Below are positions 1 through 9,964 of a stretch of DNA of 64,000 bases, in pieces. The DNA is from Paenirhizobium selenitireducens ATCC BAA-1503 (GTDB lineage: Bacteria; Pseudomonadota; Alphaproteobacteria; Rhizobiales; Rhizobiaceae). Under the pieces are notes generated by a model, which made no database searches, had not been told where the DNA came from, and saw only the letters and a list, made by a program, of their open reading frames with translations. How positions within the stretch are numbered: position 1 is the first letter of the stretch; each line of letters starts with the position of its first letter. Location: positions 124,001-188,000 of the forward strand of contig NZ_JAEG01000008.1 of the NCBI RefSeq assembly GCF_000518785.1. Reading direction: 5' to 3'. The position numbers and the translations under genes were made by a program.

Positions 1-8
1 GACCTTCG

Positions 9-632
9 ATGCTCGTTTTCCGCTGCCTGACCACCGCACTTGCTTTCGCGTTTCTTGGACTGTCCGGTCCGGCGCTGGCCAACGAGAGCGTCTATACCGA
101 CCTCAACCTCGACCGCTGCCAGACGATCGCCGCCGACGACATGGGCGCTTCGATGAAATGCAAGGGCTACAAGGATTACCCTATTCATTTCGCCGAAGGG
201 GATTTGCGCCAGAGCGTTCTCTACGGTCCGGTGCGCGCCGAACTGATCGAGGGCGCCTTCGAATCCTTCGAGCCTTTCAACCACATCAACACCAAGGTGG
301 AATGGCGCCTCGACGGCTCCGGCAAGCCTGTCGCCGCCATCCTACGGTGGTTCATCGAGAATATCGGTGACACCGGCATGCCGACCAAGGAGGCGGAGGG
401 ACAGGTCCTGGTGATCTCCCGGGTCGCCCAGCCGGATGACGGCCTCAGCTGCGTCGTCGGCTATGTCGACGCCCTGTCCAATTCCAACGCCAACGAGCTC
501 GCCCGCCAGGTCGCCGACAGCGATGCGCGCGACTTTGCCTGCGGATACCAGGAAGGCATGTGGGTCGGAAAACGGGGCGATAAGACGAGCGAGCAGACCC
601 ATGTCTGGCCCGAGGGGCTTACCGGGGAGTAG
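9..632 (+). CDS. hypothetical secreted/periplasmic protein, 207 aa
   Basis: I do not recognise the family. The first ~24 residues form a typical Sec signal peptide (a hydrophobic stretch from about residue 6 to 20, then an Ala-Leu-Ala cleavage site before Asn-Glu), so the mature protein is probably periplasmic. The mature part has four cysteines that could form disulfides (in the DRCQT and MKCKG motifs near the N-terminus, and in LSCVV and FACGY near the C-terminus). The start is the ATG at base 9; only eight bases precede it in the window, so its ribosome site cannot be judged and a longer N-terminus is possible. It is followed 12 bases later by the convergent acetyltransferase. No function can be inferred from the neighbours. 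Confidence 0.7.
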   Translation: MLVFRCLTTALAFAFLGLSGPALANESVYTDLNLDRCQTIAADDMGASMKCKGYKDYPIHFAEGDLRQSVLYGPVRAELIEGAFESFEPFNHINTKVEWRLDGSGKPVAAILRWFIENIGDTGMPTKEAEGQVLVISRVAQPDDGLSCVVGYVDALSNSNANELARQVADSDARDFACGYQEGMWVGKRGDKTSEQTHVWPEGLTGE

Positions 633-644
633 ACGAAGCCAAAC

Positions 645-1151
645 TCAGTTCCAGATGAAGCCGAGCTTCTTCAACTGGACGTCGTCGAAGTCTTCGAGGC
701 CCTCGACGGCGTCGACACCGCCGTTGGAGCGGAAGAAATCGACGGCGTGCTGGCTGTCTTCCAGGCACCAGACGGCCATGCCGTTACAGCCGAGAGACTT
801 CAGCAGGCGCCGCGCCTCGCCGAACAGCGTATGGCCAAGGCCGATGCCCTGATATTCGGGCCGCATGTAGATTTCGTAGATTTCGCCTTCCTGCGGAAGG
901 GCGCGCGCGCGGTTGAGCCCGAGCGTGGTGTAGCCGGCGATCATGCCGGCGACATCGACCACGAGGATGGTGGCCGGCCCACGCGTCGCCTTGCGCCACC
1001 AGGTCTCGCCGCGCCGTTCGATCATCTTGGTGAGCGGGCGATGCGGAATGAGCCCCGCATAGGCGTGCTGCCACGCGCTTCGGTGCGCCTCGGCAATGGA
1101 GGCTGCATCCTGCGGCTCGGCAGGGCGCACATCGATCGACAACGTCTTCAT
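645..1151 (-). CDS. GNAT family N-acetyltransferase
   Basis: A 168-aa protein of the GNAT fold, which moves an acetyl group from acetyl-CoA to an amine. The acetyl-CoA signature is visible: the beta4-alpha3 segment EIYMRPEYQGIGLG (about residues 91-104) contains the R/Q-x-x-G-x-G/A pyrophosphate-binding loop, followed by an alpha-helix GHTLFGEARRLL. Length is normal for a stand-alone GNAT protein. The substrate cannot be read from the sequence; the RimI/toxin-antitoxin subgroups are not indicated because there is no paired antitoxin next to it. It is convergent with the secreted-protein gene and is separated from typA by a terminator and about 200 bases. Confidence 0.85.
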   Translation of the reverse strand: MKTLSIDVRPAEPQDAASIAEAHRSAWQHAYAGLIPHRPLTKMIERRGETWWRKATRGPATILVVDVAGMIAGYTTLGLNRARALPQEGEIYEIYMRPEYQGIGLGHTLFGEARRLLKSLGCNGMAVWCLEDSQHAVDFFRSNGGVDAVEGLEDFDDVQLKKLGFIWN

Positions 1152-1298
1152 AACGCTACTTTCGTCCGGCTGAAGGATGCCGACAGGAGCAAGTCTCTCC
1201 CGTCAAACCGCCTCCAGCGCTCTCATCTGGACCATGGCGAAAAATTTAACGCAATCTTAAGGCCTGTCGCAAGCCCGACACCTTCCAATACACAAACA

Positions 1299-1326
1299 AA
1301 AACCCCGGCTCGCGAGCCGGGGTTTT
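1299..1326 (-). terminator. rho-independent terminator of typA
   Basis: A perfect 20-base self-complementary stem (1303-1322, CCCCGGCTCG/CGAGCCGGGG) is flanked by A4 and T4, and on the minus strand it is followed by TTTTTGTTTG. It lies 23 bases past the typA stop codon. The near-symmetry means it may also work weakly on the plus strand. Confidence 0.85.
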
Positions 1327-1348
1327 GAGAATTAACTGGTGACGATGA

Positions 1349-3184
1349 TCAGGCCTGGGCGGCAGCGCGTGCCTTGTCGAACCGCTTGCGGTCGTTGGCA
1401 TCGAGATACATCTTGCGCAGACGGATCGACTTCGGCGTGACTTCCATCAGTTCGTCGTCCTGGATCCAGGAGAGCGCACGGTCGAGCGTCATGCGGATCG
1501 GCGGGGTGAGCTTGACCGCTTCATCCTTGCCGGCGGCGCGGATGTTGGTGAGCTGCTTGCCCTTCAAAACGTTGACTTCGAGGTCGTTGTCTCGGGTGTG
1601 GATGCCGATGATCATGCCCGCATAGACCTTCTCGCCCGGATCGATCATCATCGGACCGCGGTCCTCGAGATTGAACATTGCGTAAGCGACAGCCTCGCCG
1701 GCGCCGTTGGACAGCAGGACGCCGTTGGTGCGGCCGGTGATCGGACCCTTGTAGGGCTGATAGTCGTGGAACAGACGGTTCATGATGGCCGTGCCGCGGG
1801 TATCGGTCAGAAGCTCCGACTGGTAGCCGATGAGGCCGCGGGTCGGCGCGAAAAACACGAGACGGACGCGATTGCCGCCCGAGGGACGAAGCTCGGCCAT
1901 TTCGGCCTTACGTTCGGACATCTTCTGCACGACGATGCCGGAATGCTCTTCATCCACGTCGATGACGACTTCTTCGATCGGCTCCATCAGCTGACCGGTC
2001 GTCTCGTCATTGTGCATGACGACGCGCGGACGCGACACGGCAAGTTCGAAGCCTTCGCGACGCATGGTCTCGATAAGAACGGCCAGCTGCAATTCGCCGC
2101 GACCGGAGACGAAGAACGAATCCTTGCCTTCGGCCTCTTCGATCTTCAGCGCGACGTTGCCTTCGGCTTCCTTGAACAGGCGGTCGCGGATGACGCGGCT
2201 GGTAACCTTGTCGCCTTCGGTGCCGGCCAACGGGCTGTCGTTGACGAGGAAGGACATGGTGACCGTCGGCGGGTCGATCGGCTGCGCGGTGAGCGGCTCG
2301 GTGACGGACGGATCGCAGAAGGTGTCGGCGACGGTGCCCTTGGAAAGGCCGGCAATCGCGACGATGTCGCCTGCATGGGCTTCGTCGATGGCGGTACGCT
2401 CGATGCCGCGGAAGGCGAGAATCTTGGAGATGCGGCCGTTTTCGATCAGCTTGCCGTCCTGGCCGATAACCTTCACGGACTGGTTCGGCTTGATCGAACC
2501 CGAATGGATGCGGCCGGTGATGATGCGGCCGAGAAAGGGGTTGGCTTCCAGGATCGTGCCGATCATGCGGAACGCACCGTCTTCATCGCCGACGCTCGGC
2601 TCGGGAACATGTTGCAGCACGAGGTCGAGCAGCGGAGCCAGGCCCTGGTCCTTCGGGCCTTCCGGATTGACGTTCATCCAGCCGTCGCGGCCCGAACCGT
2701 AGAGGATCGGGAAGTCGAGCTGCTCGTCGGTCGCGTCGAGATTGGCGAACAGGTCGAAGACTTCGTTGATGACTTCTTCGTGGCGGCCGTCCGGACGGTC
2801 GATCTTGTTGATTGCGACGATCGGGCGAAGACCAACCTTCAGCGCCTTGCCGACGACGAACTTGGTCTGCGGCATCGGGCCTTCCGAAGCGTCGACCAGG
2901 ACGATCGCGCCATCCACCATCGACAGGATGCGTTCGACTTCGCCGCCGAAGTCGGCGTGGCCGGGGGTGTCGACGATGTTGATGCGGGTGTCTTTCCACT
3001 CGATCGACGTCGCCTTGGCGAGAATGGTGATGCCACGCTCTTTTTCCAGGTCGTTCGAGTCCATCATGCGTTCTGCAACGCGCTGATTGTCGCGGAACGA
3101 ACCGGACTGCTTCAGGAGTTCGTCGACGAGCGTTGTTTTGCCATGGTCGACGTGCGCGATAATCGCGATGTTGCGCATTTTCAT
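1349..3184 (-). CDS. typA: translational GTPase TypA/BipA
   Basis: TypA/BipA is a ribosome-binding GTPase of the EF-G/LepA superfamily linked to 50S assembly, stress and cold adaptation. The 611-aa product begins MKMRNIAIIAHVDHGKTTL, the usual TypA N-terminus; G1 is AHVDHGKTT, G3 is DTPGHADFGGE and G4 is NKID. Domain II, an EF-G III/V-like region and the TypA-specific C-terminal domain follow in normal order, and length matches the family (~605-610 aa). The frame is open 108 bases further upstream, but that extension is out of character for the family, so the start is set at the ATG at 3184. The gene stands alone and is followed by its own terminator. No truncation or odd residue was seen. 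Confidence 0.97.
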   Translation of the reverse strand: MKMRNIAIIAHVDHGKTTLVDELLKQSGSFRDNQRVAERMMDSNDLEKERGITILAKATSIEWKDTRINIVDTPGHADFGGEVERILSMVDGAIVLVDASEGPMPQTKFVVGKALKVGLRPIVAINKIDRPDGRHEEVINEVFDLFANLDATDEQLDFPILYGSGRDGWMNVNPEGPKDQGLAPLLDLVLQHVPEPSVGDEDGAFRMIGTILEANPFLGRIITGRIHSGSIKPNQSVKVIGQDGKLIENGRISKILAFRGIERTAIDEAHAGDIVAIAGLSKGTVADTFCDPSVTEPLTAQPIDPPTVTMSFLVNDSPLAGTEGDKVTSRVIRDRLFKEAEGNVALKIEEAEGKDSFFVSGRGELQLAVLIETMRREGFELAVSRPRVVMHNDETTGQLMEPIEEVVIDVDEEHSGIVVQKMSERKAEMAELRPSGGNRVRLVFFAPTRGLIGYQSELLTDTRGTAIMNRLFHDYQPYKGPITGRTNGVLLSNGAGEAVAYAMFNLEDRGPMMIDPGEKVYAGMIIGIHTRDNDLEVNVLKGKQLTNIRAAGKDEAVKLTPPIRMTLDRALSWIQDDELMEVTPKSIRLRKMYLDANDRKRFDKARAAAQA

Positions 3185-3341
3185 GATTAGGATCTCTGAT
3201 GGCTCTGGCGCAATTGCCGGTGGCGCGCCTGTTACTTTGGGGCGCTCATAACCTTTTTTTTGCATTTGCGAAAGAGGGCAAACCGTCGGCACCGGCTCAA
3301 TGGTTACCGACGGAGCAGAAATTCGGACGAAATATGCCCGA

Positions 3342-5405
3342 TCAGGCCGCGAGACCCTTCTTCTTCAGCATCGCCTCCGGGCTCGGCAACCGGCCGCGGA
3401 ACGATGTGTAGGCCACTTCCGGGTCGATCGAACCGCCGACCGAATAGATATTGGCCTTCAGTCTCTCGGCCATAGCCGGATCGAAGGCATTGCCCGTTTC
3501 CTCGAAGGCGGAGAAGGCATCGGCATCGAGCACCTCCGACCACATGTAGGAATAATAGCCGGCCGAATAGCCGTCGCCGGCAAAGACGTGCTGGAAATGC
3601 GGCGTGGCGTGACGCATGACCAGCGACTGCGGCAAGCCGATCGACTTCAGCACCTCGGCTTGCACGGCCATCGGATCCTCGACGGCGCCCCGGGTGTGGA
3701 ACGCCATGTCGACCAGCGCCGAAGACGTGAACTCGACCGTGGCAAAGCCGGCATTGAAGGTGCGGGCTGCCAGAACCTTTTCCAGCAGGGCCTGCGGCAT
3801 CGGCTGCCCGGTTTCATAATGCACGGCGTAGGTCTTGAGGATTTCCGGAACCGTCAGCCAGTGTTCGTAAAGCTGCGAGGGCAGTTCGACGAAGTCGCGC
3901 GACACGCCGGTGCCGGCGACCGACGGATAGGTGACGTTGGACAGCATGCCATGCGCAGCGTGACCGAATTCGTGGAACAGGGTGCGCGCATCGTCGAGCG
4001 ACAGAAGCGCCGGACGGCCCGCCTCGGGCTTGGCGAAGTTGCAGACGTTGTAGATGATCGGGATCTCGCCGACCGCGCCGTTCTTCAGGGGCAGCTTGTG
4101 CTGCGACTGGAACGAACTCATCCAGGCACCGGAGCGTTTCGACGGCCGGGCAAAATAATCGCCGAGGAACATGGCGACCAGCTTGTCCTCGCGGTCACGG
4201 ATCTCGAAGACCCGCACATCCGGATGGTATCCGACGACATCCTTGAGCGGCACCGCCTTGATGCCGAACAGCCGGCCAGCCACATCGAAGCACGCCTCGA
4301 TGATCTTCTCGAGCTGCAGATAGGGCTTCAGCTCGGCTTCGGAGAAGTCGAACTTCCGGGCACGCAGCTTTTCGGCATAGTGGCGCCAGTCCCAGGGCAT
4401 CACCTCGTGGTTCTTGCCTTCCTCGGCGATCAACACGGCAAGCTCGCGCTCTTCGATCCGGGCCTGATCGAGCGCCTTTTCCCAGACCTTCATCAGAAGC
4501 CCGTTCACCGCCTCCGGGGTCTTGGCCATGGTGTCGTCGAGCTTAAGCGCCGCATAATTGGCATAGCCGAGCAGCCCCGCCTTTTCCGCTCGAAGCGCCA
4601 GCGTCTCCTTGACGATCGCCCGGTTGTCGGTCTCGCCGCCGTTCTCGCCGCGCGCCACCCAGGCCTTGAACGCCTGTTCGCGCAGGTCCCGGCGTGTCGA
4701 GAAGGTGAGGAACGGCTCGATGATCGAACGAGACAGCGTGACGACATAAGAGTGCCCCTCGCCGCGCGCAGCAGCGACCGATGCCATCGCCTCTTTCAGG
4801 AAATCCGGAATGCCGGCAAGATCGTCTTCGCCGTCGAGCGGCAGGCACCAGGACTTCTCATCGGCCAGCACGTTCTGGCCGAACTGCGCGCCGAGGCTCG
4901 CCAGCCGCTCGTTGATTGCGGCAAGCCGCTCCTGCTTCGTCTTTTCGAGCTTGGCGCCCGACTTCACGAAACCCTTCCAGTGGCGCTCCAGCACCCGCAG
5001 CTCCTCGGTCGTCAGGCCGAGTTCGGTGCGTTTCTCCCACAGCGTGTCGATGCGGCGGAACAGGTCGGCATTCATGCCGATCTTCGAATAGTGGCGCGAC
5101 ATCTTCGGCGCGATCTCACGCTCGAGCGCCTGGATAGCATCATTGCTGTGGGCGCCGGCCTTGTTCCAGAACAGCGCCGAGACGCGCGACAGTTCGTCTC
5201 CCGCCGTCTCCGAGGCGATGATCGTGTTGGCGAAGGTCGGCGCTTCCGGATTTTTCGCGATCGCGTCGATCTCGGCGTCATGGGCGGCAAGGGCGGTATC
5301 GAAGGCCGGCGCATAGTCGTCGTCGGAGACGGCCTCGAAGCGCGGCAGTCCGTTCGGGCCGGACCAGTCGAAGACGGCGGGATTGACGGACGACGATGTG
5401 CTCAT
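3342..5405 (-). CDS. dcp: M3 family peptidyl-dipeptidase / oligopeptidase (Dcp-like)
   Basis: A 687-aa zinc metallopeptidase of family M3A, which removes dipeptides from, or cleaves, short peptides in the cytoplasm during peptide recycling. The zinc motif HEFGH sits at about residues 478-482 within TLFHEFGHAAHGML, and the C-terminal substrate-closing loop GDGYSAGYYSYMWSEVL is present. Length and the N-terminal FDWSGPNGLPRFEAV stretch fit the Dcp subgroup better than PrlC/OpdA, though the split is not certain. Start: the ATG at 5405 has a good ribosome site (AGAGGAAA, 6 bases upstream); the open frame upstream to 5723 overlaps the neighbouring gene and is not real. It is probably independent of the pseudouridine synthase gene, whose stop lies 195 bases upstream. 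Confidence 0.93.
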   Translation of the reverse strand: MSTSSSVNPAVFDWSGPNGLPRFEAVSDDDYAPAFDTALAAHDAEIDAIAKNPEAPTFANTIIASETAGDELSRVSALFWNKAGAHSNDAIQALEREIAPKMSRHYSKIGMNADLFRRIDTLWEKRTELGLTTEELRVLERHWKGFVKSGAKLEKTKQERLAAINERLASLGAQFGQNVLADEKSWCLPLDGEDDLAGIPDFLKEAMASVAAARGEGHSYVVTLSRSIIEPFLTFSTRRDLREQAFKAWVARGENGGETDNRAIVKETLALRAEKAGLLGYANYAALKLDDTMAKTPEAVNGLLMKVWEKALDQARIEERELAVLIAEEGKNHEVMPWDWRHYAEKLRARKFDFSEAELKPYLQLEKIIEACFDVAGRLFGIKAVPLKDVVGYHPDVRVFEIRDREDKLVAMFLGDYFARPSKRSGAWMSSFQSQHKLPLKNGAVGEIPIIYNVCNFAKPEAGRPALLSLDDARTLFHEFGHAAHGMLSNVTYPSVAGTGVSRDFVELPSQLYEHWLTVPEILKTYAVHYETGQPMPQALLEKVLAARTFNAGFATVEFTSSALVDMAFHTRGAVEDPMAVQAEVLKSIGLPQSLVMRHATPHFQHVFAGDGYSAGYYSYMWSEVLDADAFSAFEETGNAFDPAMAERLKANIYSVGGSIDPEVAYTSFRGRLPSPEAMLKKKGLAA

Positions 5406-5599
5406 GGTGATTTCCTCTAGGCCAGCCCTGCGCCCGCGAAACGGGCTCGTCCTGCGATATGGTATTCGCTGTGCCGGATTGGCAAGCACGCAGAGCCTCC
5501 GGCACGAAATTTTGTGGGCATTGCGCCGGGCAGTGGACATCCGCAAGGGCCGGGTTCGTCGCCGGCGTAGACGCGACGCTGCGGCGTCGTTCCAGGCGG

Positions 5600-6355
5600 T
5601 CAGGCCCGCTCGGCGCGGCGCTTCAGTGCTGTGACCTCGGCGTCCGTCAGGGCGCGCACCTTGCCCTTTTCGAGATCGCCAAGGGGCAGGCCGGCGAAGG
5701 CGATGCGGATGAGGCGTAGGCACTCGAAGCCGAGCGCCTCCAGCATGCGGCGGATCTCGCGGTTCTTGCCCTCGCGCAACTCGAATTCCAGCCAGCAGGT
5801 CTTGTCGGCCTCGCGCAGGACCTTCACTCCGGCCGCCTTCAGCAACTCACCATCGTCCAGAATGCCGGCCGTCATGCGGGCAAGATCCGCCTCGGTCGGA
5901 CGACCCTGGGTCTGCACGTGGTAGGTCTTGGCGATATTGCTGTCCGGGTCGAGGAGGCGCTGGGCGAGCACCGTATCATTGGTGAACAGCAGCAGACCCT
6001 CGCTTGCCTTGTCCAATCGGCCGACAGGCGAGACATGCGGAATATCGAGATCTTCGAGGCAGGAGAAGACGGTTTCGCGGCCTTCGGGATCGTCGCGGGT
6101 CGTCACGAGGCCGCGCGGCTTGTTGAGCATCAGGTAGACCTTTGCCTCCGCAGCCACCGGCTTTCCGTCGACCTCGATGCGATCCGTGCGGATGTCCACC
6201 CAGGCGGAAAGATCGGTCACGCGGCGGCCGCCGACGGACACATGGCCGCCGGCCACCAGCTTTTCCGCCTGGGTGCGCGAACAATAACCGAGCTTGGAAA
6301 GCGCCCTTGGCAGGGTCACGCGCATGCCCGGCGCCGCTTGCGGGAGTTTTGCCAC
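5600..6355 (-). CDS. pseudouridine synthase, RsuA/RluB/RluE/RluF family
   Basis: An S4-domain-containing pseudouridine synthase that isomerises a uridine in rRNA (23S or 16S). The S4 RNA-binding domain covers about residues 11-60 (LPRALSKLGYCSRTQAEKLV). The catalytic motif II is VGRLDKASEGLLLFTND, whose Asp is the nucleophile, and KTYHV and the C-terminal EGKNREIRRMLEALG motif are all present. Length (251 aa) fits RluB/RluE-like enzymes; which position is modified cannot be told. The start is uncertain: GTG at 6355 has a moderate GGACGG ribosome site, while the ATG at 6325 (MRVTLPRALS) begins right at the S4 domain but has none. No partner gene is evident. Confidence 0.9.
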   Translation of the reverse strand: MAKLPQAAPGMRVTLPRALSKLGYCSRTQAEKLVAGGHVSVGGRRVTDLSAWVDIRTDRIEVDGKPVAAEAKVYLMLNKPRGLVTTRDDPEGRETVFSCLEDLDIPHVSPVGRLDKASEGLLLFTNDTVLAQRLLDPDSNIAKTYHVQTQGRPTEADLARMTAGILDDGELLKAAGVKVLREADKTCWLEFELREGKNREIRRMLEALGFECLRLIRIAFAGLPLGDLEKGKVRALTDAEVTALKRRAERA

Positions 6356-6472
6356 CAGATTGCCGTCCGCATCCTGTCTGGGCGGCCCTTGGCCGCAGGT
6401 TTCGCTGTGGCCAACGACTGCCTTCGCGATGCCGATCCCGTCAAGCGAAAAGTGCCTCCCGTGAGGCTGCGG

Positions 6473-9400
6473 TCAGACTGAGATCTCATGGATGCGCACC
6501 GCCGGGACAATCTGGCGCGCCAGGTCGCAGAGATGGCGGTGATGGGTGAGGTAGATCACCTGGCCGATCTTCGCCATTTCCCCGAACAGCCGCAGCACCT
6601 CTTCCGAGCGCGGCTCGTCGAAGGTTTCCATGATGTCGTCGGCGATGAAAGGGACGGAAGGACGGCTTGCGGCGAATTCCTCGTAGCCGGCAAGGCGAAG
6701 CGCCAGATAGAGCTGGAACTGCGTGCCCTTCGACATCTCGCTTGCCAGTTTCGAGCCGCCCTGGCGCGTGAGGCCGATCAGGGTTTCACGGTCCTTGTCG
6801 GGCTGGGCCGCGAGCCCGACATAGTCACCGCGGGTGATCAGCCGGAAGGCTTCAGAGGCGCGCCTCATCATCGACGAGCGGTGCTTGTCGCGGTAGGCGC
6901 GCAGAGCCTCGCCAGCGATCAGGGCGCCGCTCTTCAGCCTGAGATAGCTGTTTGCCAGGTCCTCTATCTCAAGGAAGATTGTGCGGCGGTCGGCCTCGAT
7001 ACGGGCAACCTCGCTGCCGCCGCCGATAGCCTCCAGCCGATCGGCCGCACGTGTCTTGTCAGCAAAGAGCTGACGCGTGCGCTGGTCGAGATCCTCAAGG
7101 CGGGCGGCAAGTTCCGCTTCCTCGCGGGCAATCTCGTCGAAATCGGCGCTGGCCAGCTCGGCGATCGCCAGATCGATGGACGGGGCCGGCAATTCACCGA
7201 GAATCTGATCCGAAAGCGTGACGATCCTCGCCTCAAGCCGCGCCCGATCGGCTGCCGCCTCCAGGGTAAGGGCGACATCCGCCAGCGTTTCGACGCCGAA
7301 GAAGGACGTCAGTTCCGCCTTGCCGGCTTCATGGACAGCCAGCACCTGGCGAAGCGCACGCTCAGTCTCGAGCAGGCGAGCCAGCTCGGCCTCCTTCGCC
7401 TCCCGCGCCGCGAGGTCGCGGCGGGCGTGTTCCAGCCGCGAGGCAAGGCCCGCCGCCGTTCGGGCGGTCGCCTCGGGATCCAGGGTTTCGTCAATGTCGG
7501 CAAGCAGGCCTGCAAGTTCGGCGGTGAAGTCCTCGCGGTCGCGCTCCATGGTGGCGATGCGACGCGCCAGCTCGTCGCGCTCGTTGAGAGCCGGACCAAG
7601 CTCGACCAGCGTTTCCAGCACCTCGCGAACGGCACCGGCCGATGTGAAATCCGCGAACCATGTTTCAGACAGCGCGTTCGTGAACCGGGCATGCCAATCG
7701 ACGGAGGCCGCCTGCGCCTGCTCGAATTCGCGCTGGCGCTCGGCAAGAACCCTTTTCCGATCGGCGAGGGCCTTGTCGGCCGCCTCGCGGACGGCGGCCC
7801 GCTTCGCTTGCCCCCCGACGGCAGCCTCCGCCGCCTCCAGCATTTCGGCAAGCGAACCGTCAACGCCATCCAGCCCGGCGGCTTCCATCGCCGCGGCCAA
7901 TTCCTGGCGGTCGAGTTCCGCATCGGCTTTCGCTTCGGCGACATCCCGGATGCTGGCATCCAGCCTGTCCCAGGCGGAAAGCGCATCGGCGCGGGCACGC
8001 GCCACCCCCTCAATACGAGAGAACAGCCGGAGGAGCGCGGAGGCCGCATCCTGCATCAGGGCCGCCGGGAGGGCCGCGGCGAGTTCGGATACCAGCGTTT
8101 CCCGCTCCGCCGCCGCCTCGTCCAGAAGCTCGTCATGGCGGGCAATTGCGGCCGTCGTTACGGCATGCTCCTGGGTCAGGGCGCGAAGGTCGGCGAGATC
8201 GCGCATTGCGGCAAGGCGCGCCATGGTCGTCAGGTCGTCGGCCCGCATGGCAGTAGCGAAGGCCTCAGCGCTTGACTTGTCCAGCCGGCCGACATGCTCG
8301 CTCCAGGCGGCATCACGGACGGCACGGATCCGCGCCGCCTCGGAATCGTCGATCGGCCCGCCGGCGGCCCGCAGCGCCGAGATACGCGCCTCCGCCTGCC
8401 TTTGCTGGGTGATGAAGTCGCGCTGCCGCTCGGCAAGATCGGCGATGCGTTTGTCGATGCTCGCCGCCGCCGATCGCCAGGCCTCGATCTGCCGTGGGTC
8501 GGGAAGCGAAAGAGCACGGATCGCCTCGCCATCCGCTGCCCCCTCATCCAGCAGCGGCAGAAGGGGCTGGGCCGCTTCGTCAAAGCGCCGCTGGAGATCC
8601 GGAAGCCCACGTTCGGCAAGTCGAAGCCGCGTCGCGTGATCGCCGCGCCGGATGACGGCAAGGAATGTCGTTAGCCGGCTAATATCAATTGTTTCAGGTT
8701 GCGCGGCGTCGACGACCGCCTGGCGATCGGCATCCGCCGCTTCGAGGGCCGCCTTTGCCGCTGCCAGTTCCCGTGTTGTGGTCTGAAGCGTCGCCTCGAC
8801 CCCGGAACGGATTTCGATCAGGTCGCGCAGTGCACCAACCGTTGCCGCCGGCAGCAGCAGCGTCTCGGGCCGCGCGCATCCCGACTGGCCGAGCCGCGCG
8901 AGGATGGCCGCGATCGTGGCTTGCCGCTCGACGAGCGCAGTGCGGCGTTTGGGCAGATCCTCCTCGGCGCTGCCGAAGCGCGCCTGGCCCTTGCCCAACA
9001 GGCCGATGCGGTCGGACAGCGACAGCAGACGGTCATCGAGATGGATCGAAGCAATTTCGTCCTGCACACGCTCGATGTCCGTCCGGTTGCCGGCAAGCTG
9101 CGTGGCAAGCCGCGTCTCTTCCTGCATCAAGCTTGGCAAGGTGCGCGCCCATTCCGCGGGCGGGCGGGGCAAGGCGCTGCTGGCCGCGAGCTCCTGCGTC
9201 AGGCGCTGATGTTCGGCGGCAAGCGGGCGGGCGCGGAGCAGCCGCGCGATCGCCTCGCGCCGTGCCCTCATCGTTCCCAGTTCCGTTGTCGCTTCATCAT
9301 AGGCCGTCGTGGCCTGCGCAAGCGTTGCGACGATCGCCGCATGCGCCGAGGCGAGCGTGTCGATCTCGTCGCGTCGTGCCTTGAGTTCGGTGAGTCTCTG

Positions 9401-9964
9401 CTTCAGCTCGGCGATCCGGGTCGACCGGGCGCGCTTCTTGTAGAGGCTGTCGGCCTCGTCCGAAATCGCGCTCAACGTCGCGCTGACCCCGCCGAGCCCG
9501 GCGCTAGCGGAAAACAGCAGTTCGCCGAGATCGCCCTTGCTCTGCAGAATGGCATTTCCGCCCTCTTCCAGCGTGACGTCGTCGAGCGAGAACATGGTGC
9601 GATAAGCGTCGCGGCTGATGCCGGCGAGCGGCACCGAGAGGATTGCCTCCGCGACCGGCTGGCCGCGGCCGTCCAGCAGCGAATTGGTCCGCTGCTTGAC
9701 CCGTTTCAGCTCATGCGTCTCGCCATTGAATTCGAGCGCGCCTCCGACCTGCATGGCATTGTAGGCGTGCAGGAAATTGTAGCGGCTGCGCTCCTCGATG
9801 CCATAGAGGAGGTCGAGATAGGCCGAAAGCGAGGTCGACTTGCCGGCCTCGTTGAGGCCGTAGACGATGTGCAGATCCGGCGAGCCGGGCTGCGCCTCGC
9901 CGAAATCGATGACATAGTCGGTGAACTTGCCGTAACGGGTCAGGTCGAGCCGGGCGAGCCGCAT
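6473..9964 (-). CDS. YhaN-like AAA/SMC-type ATPase, SbcC-related
   Basis: A 1163-aa long coiled-coil ATPase resembling Bacillus YhaN and, more distantly, SbcC/Rad50. The Walker A motif GLNEAGKS is at residues 36-43; Walker B (FIADDIMETFDEPR) and a downstream LTHHRH switch lie near the C-terminus, about 60-90 residues from the end. The central ~900 residues are Ala/Glu/Arg-rich with heptad-like spacing, as in SMC coiled coils. The start codon overlaps the stop of the upstream nuclease gene (ATGA), so the two are translationally coupled and probably form one complex. In the family, this pair is a Mre11/Rad50-like DNA end-processing machine; the exact substrate here is inference. No zinc-hook CXXC was seen in the middle. 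Confidence 0.88.
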   Translation of the reverse strand: MRLARLDLTRYGKFTDYVIDFGEAQPGSPDLHIVYGLNEAGKSTSLSAYLDLLYGIEERSRYNFLHAYNAMQVGGALEFNGETHELKRVKQRTNSLLDGRGQPVAEAILSVPLAGISRDAYRTMFSLDDVTLEEGGNAILQSKGDLGELLFSASAGLGGVSATLSAISDEADSLYKKRARSTRIAELKQRLTELKARRDEIDTLASAHAAIVATLAQATTAYDEATTELGTMRARREAIARLLRARPLAAEHQRLTQELAASSALPRPPAEWARTLPSLMQEETRLATQLAGNRTDIERVQDEIASIHLDDRLLSLSDRIGLLGKGQARFGSAEEDLPKRRTALVERQATIAAILARLGQSGCARPETLLLPAATVGALRDLIEIRSGVEATLQTTTRELAAAKAALEAADADRQAVVDAAQPETIDISRLTTFLAVIRRGDHATRLRLAERGLPDLQRRFDEAAQPLLPLLDEGAADGEAIRALSLPDPRQIEAWRSAAASIDKRIADLAERQRDFITQQRQAEARISALRAAGGPIDDSEAARIRAVRDAAWSEHVGRLDKSSAEAFATAMRADDLTTMARLAAMRDLADLRALTQEHAVTTAAIARHDELLDEAAAERETLVSELAAALPAALMQDAASALLRLFSRIEGVARARADALSAWDRLDASIRDVAEAKADAELDRQELAAAMEAAGLDGVDGSLAEMLEAAEAAVGGQAKRAAVREAADKALADRKRVLAERQREFEQAQAASVDWHARFTNALSETWFADFTSAGAVREVLETLVELGPALNERDELARRIATMERDREDFTAELAGLLADIDETLDPEATARTAAGLASRLEHARRDLAAREAKEAELARLLETERALRQVLAVHEAGKAELTSFFGVETLADVALTLEAAADRARLEARIVTLSDQILGELPAPSIDLAIAELASADFDEIAREEAELAARLEDLDQRTRQLFADKTRAADRLEAIGGGSEVARIEADRRTIFLEIEDLANSYLRLKSGALIAGEALRAYRDKHRSSMMRRASEAFRLITRGDYVGLAAQPDKDRETLIGLTRQGGSKLASEMSKGTQFQLYLALRLAGYEEFAASRPSVPFIADDIMETFDEPRSEEVLRLFGEMAKIGQVIYLTHHRHLCDLARQIVPAVRIHEISV

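Noticed and set aside
1598..3190. A 530-codon plus-strand frame antisense to typA
   Set aside because: Its sequence is Asp/Arg/His-rich filler and typA is certain; no ribosome site was seen.
3300..5420. A 706-codon plus-strand frame antisense to the M3 peptidase
   Set aside because: Codon pattern and composition are those of an antisense shadow; the peptidase has all its catalytic motifs.
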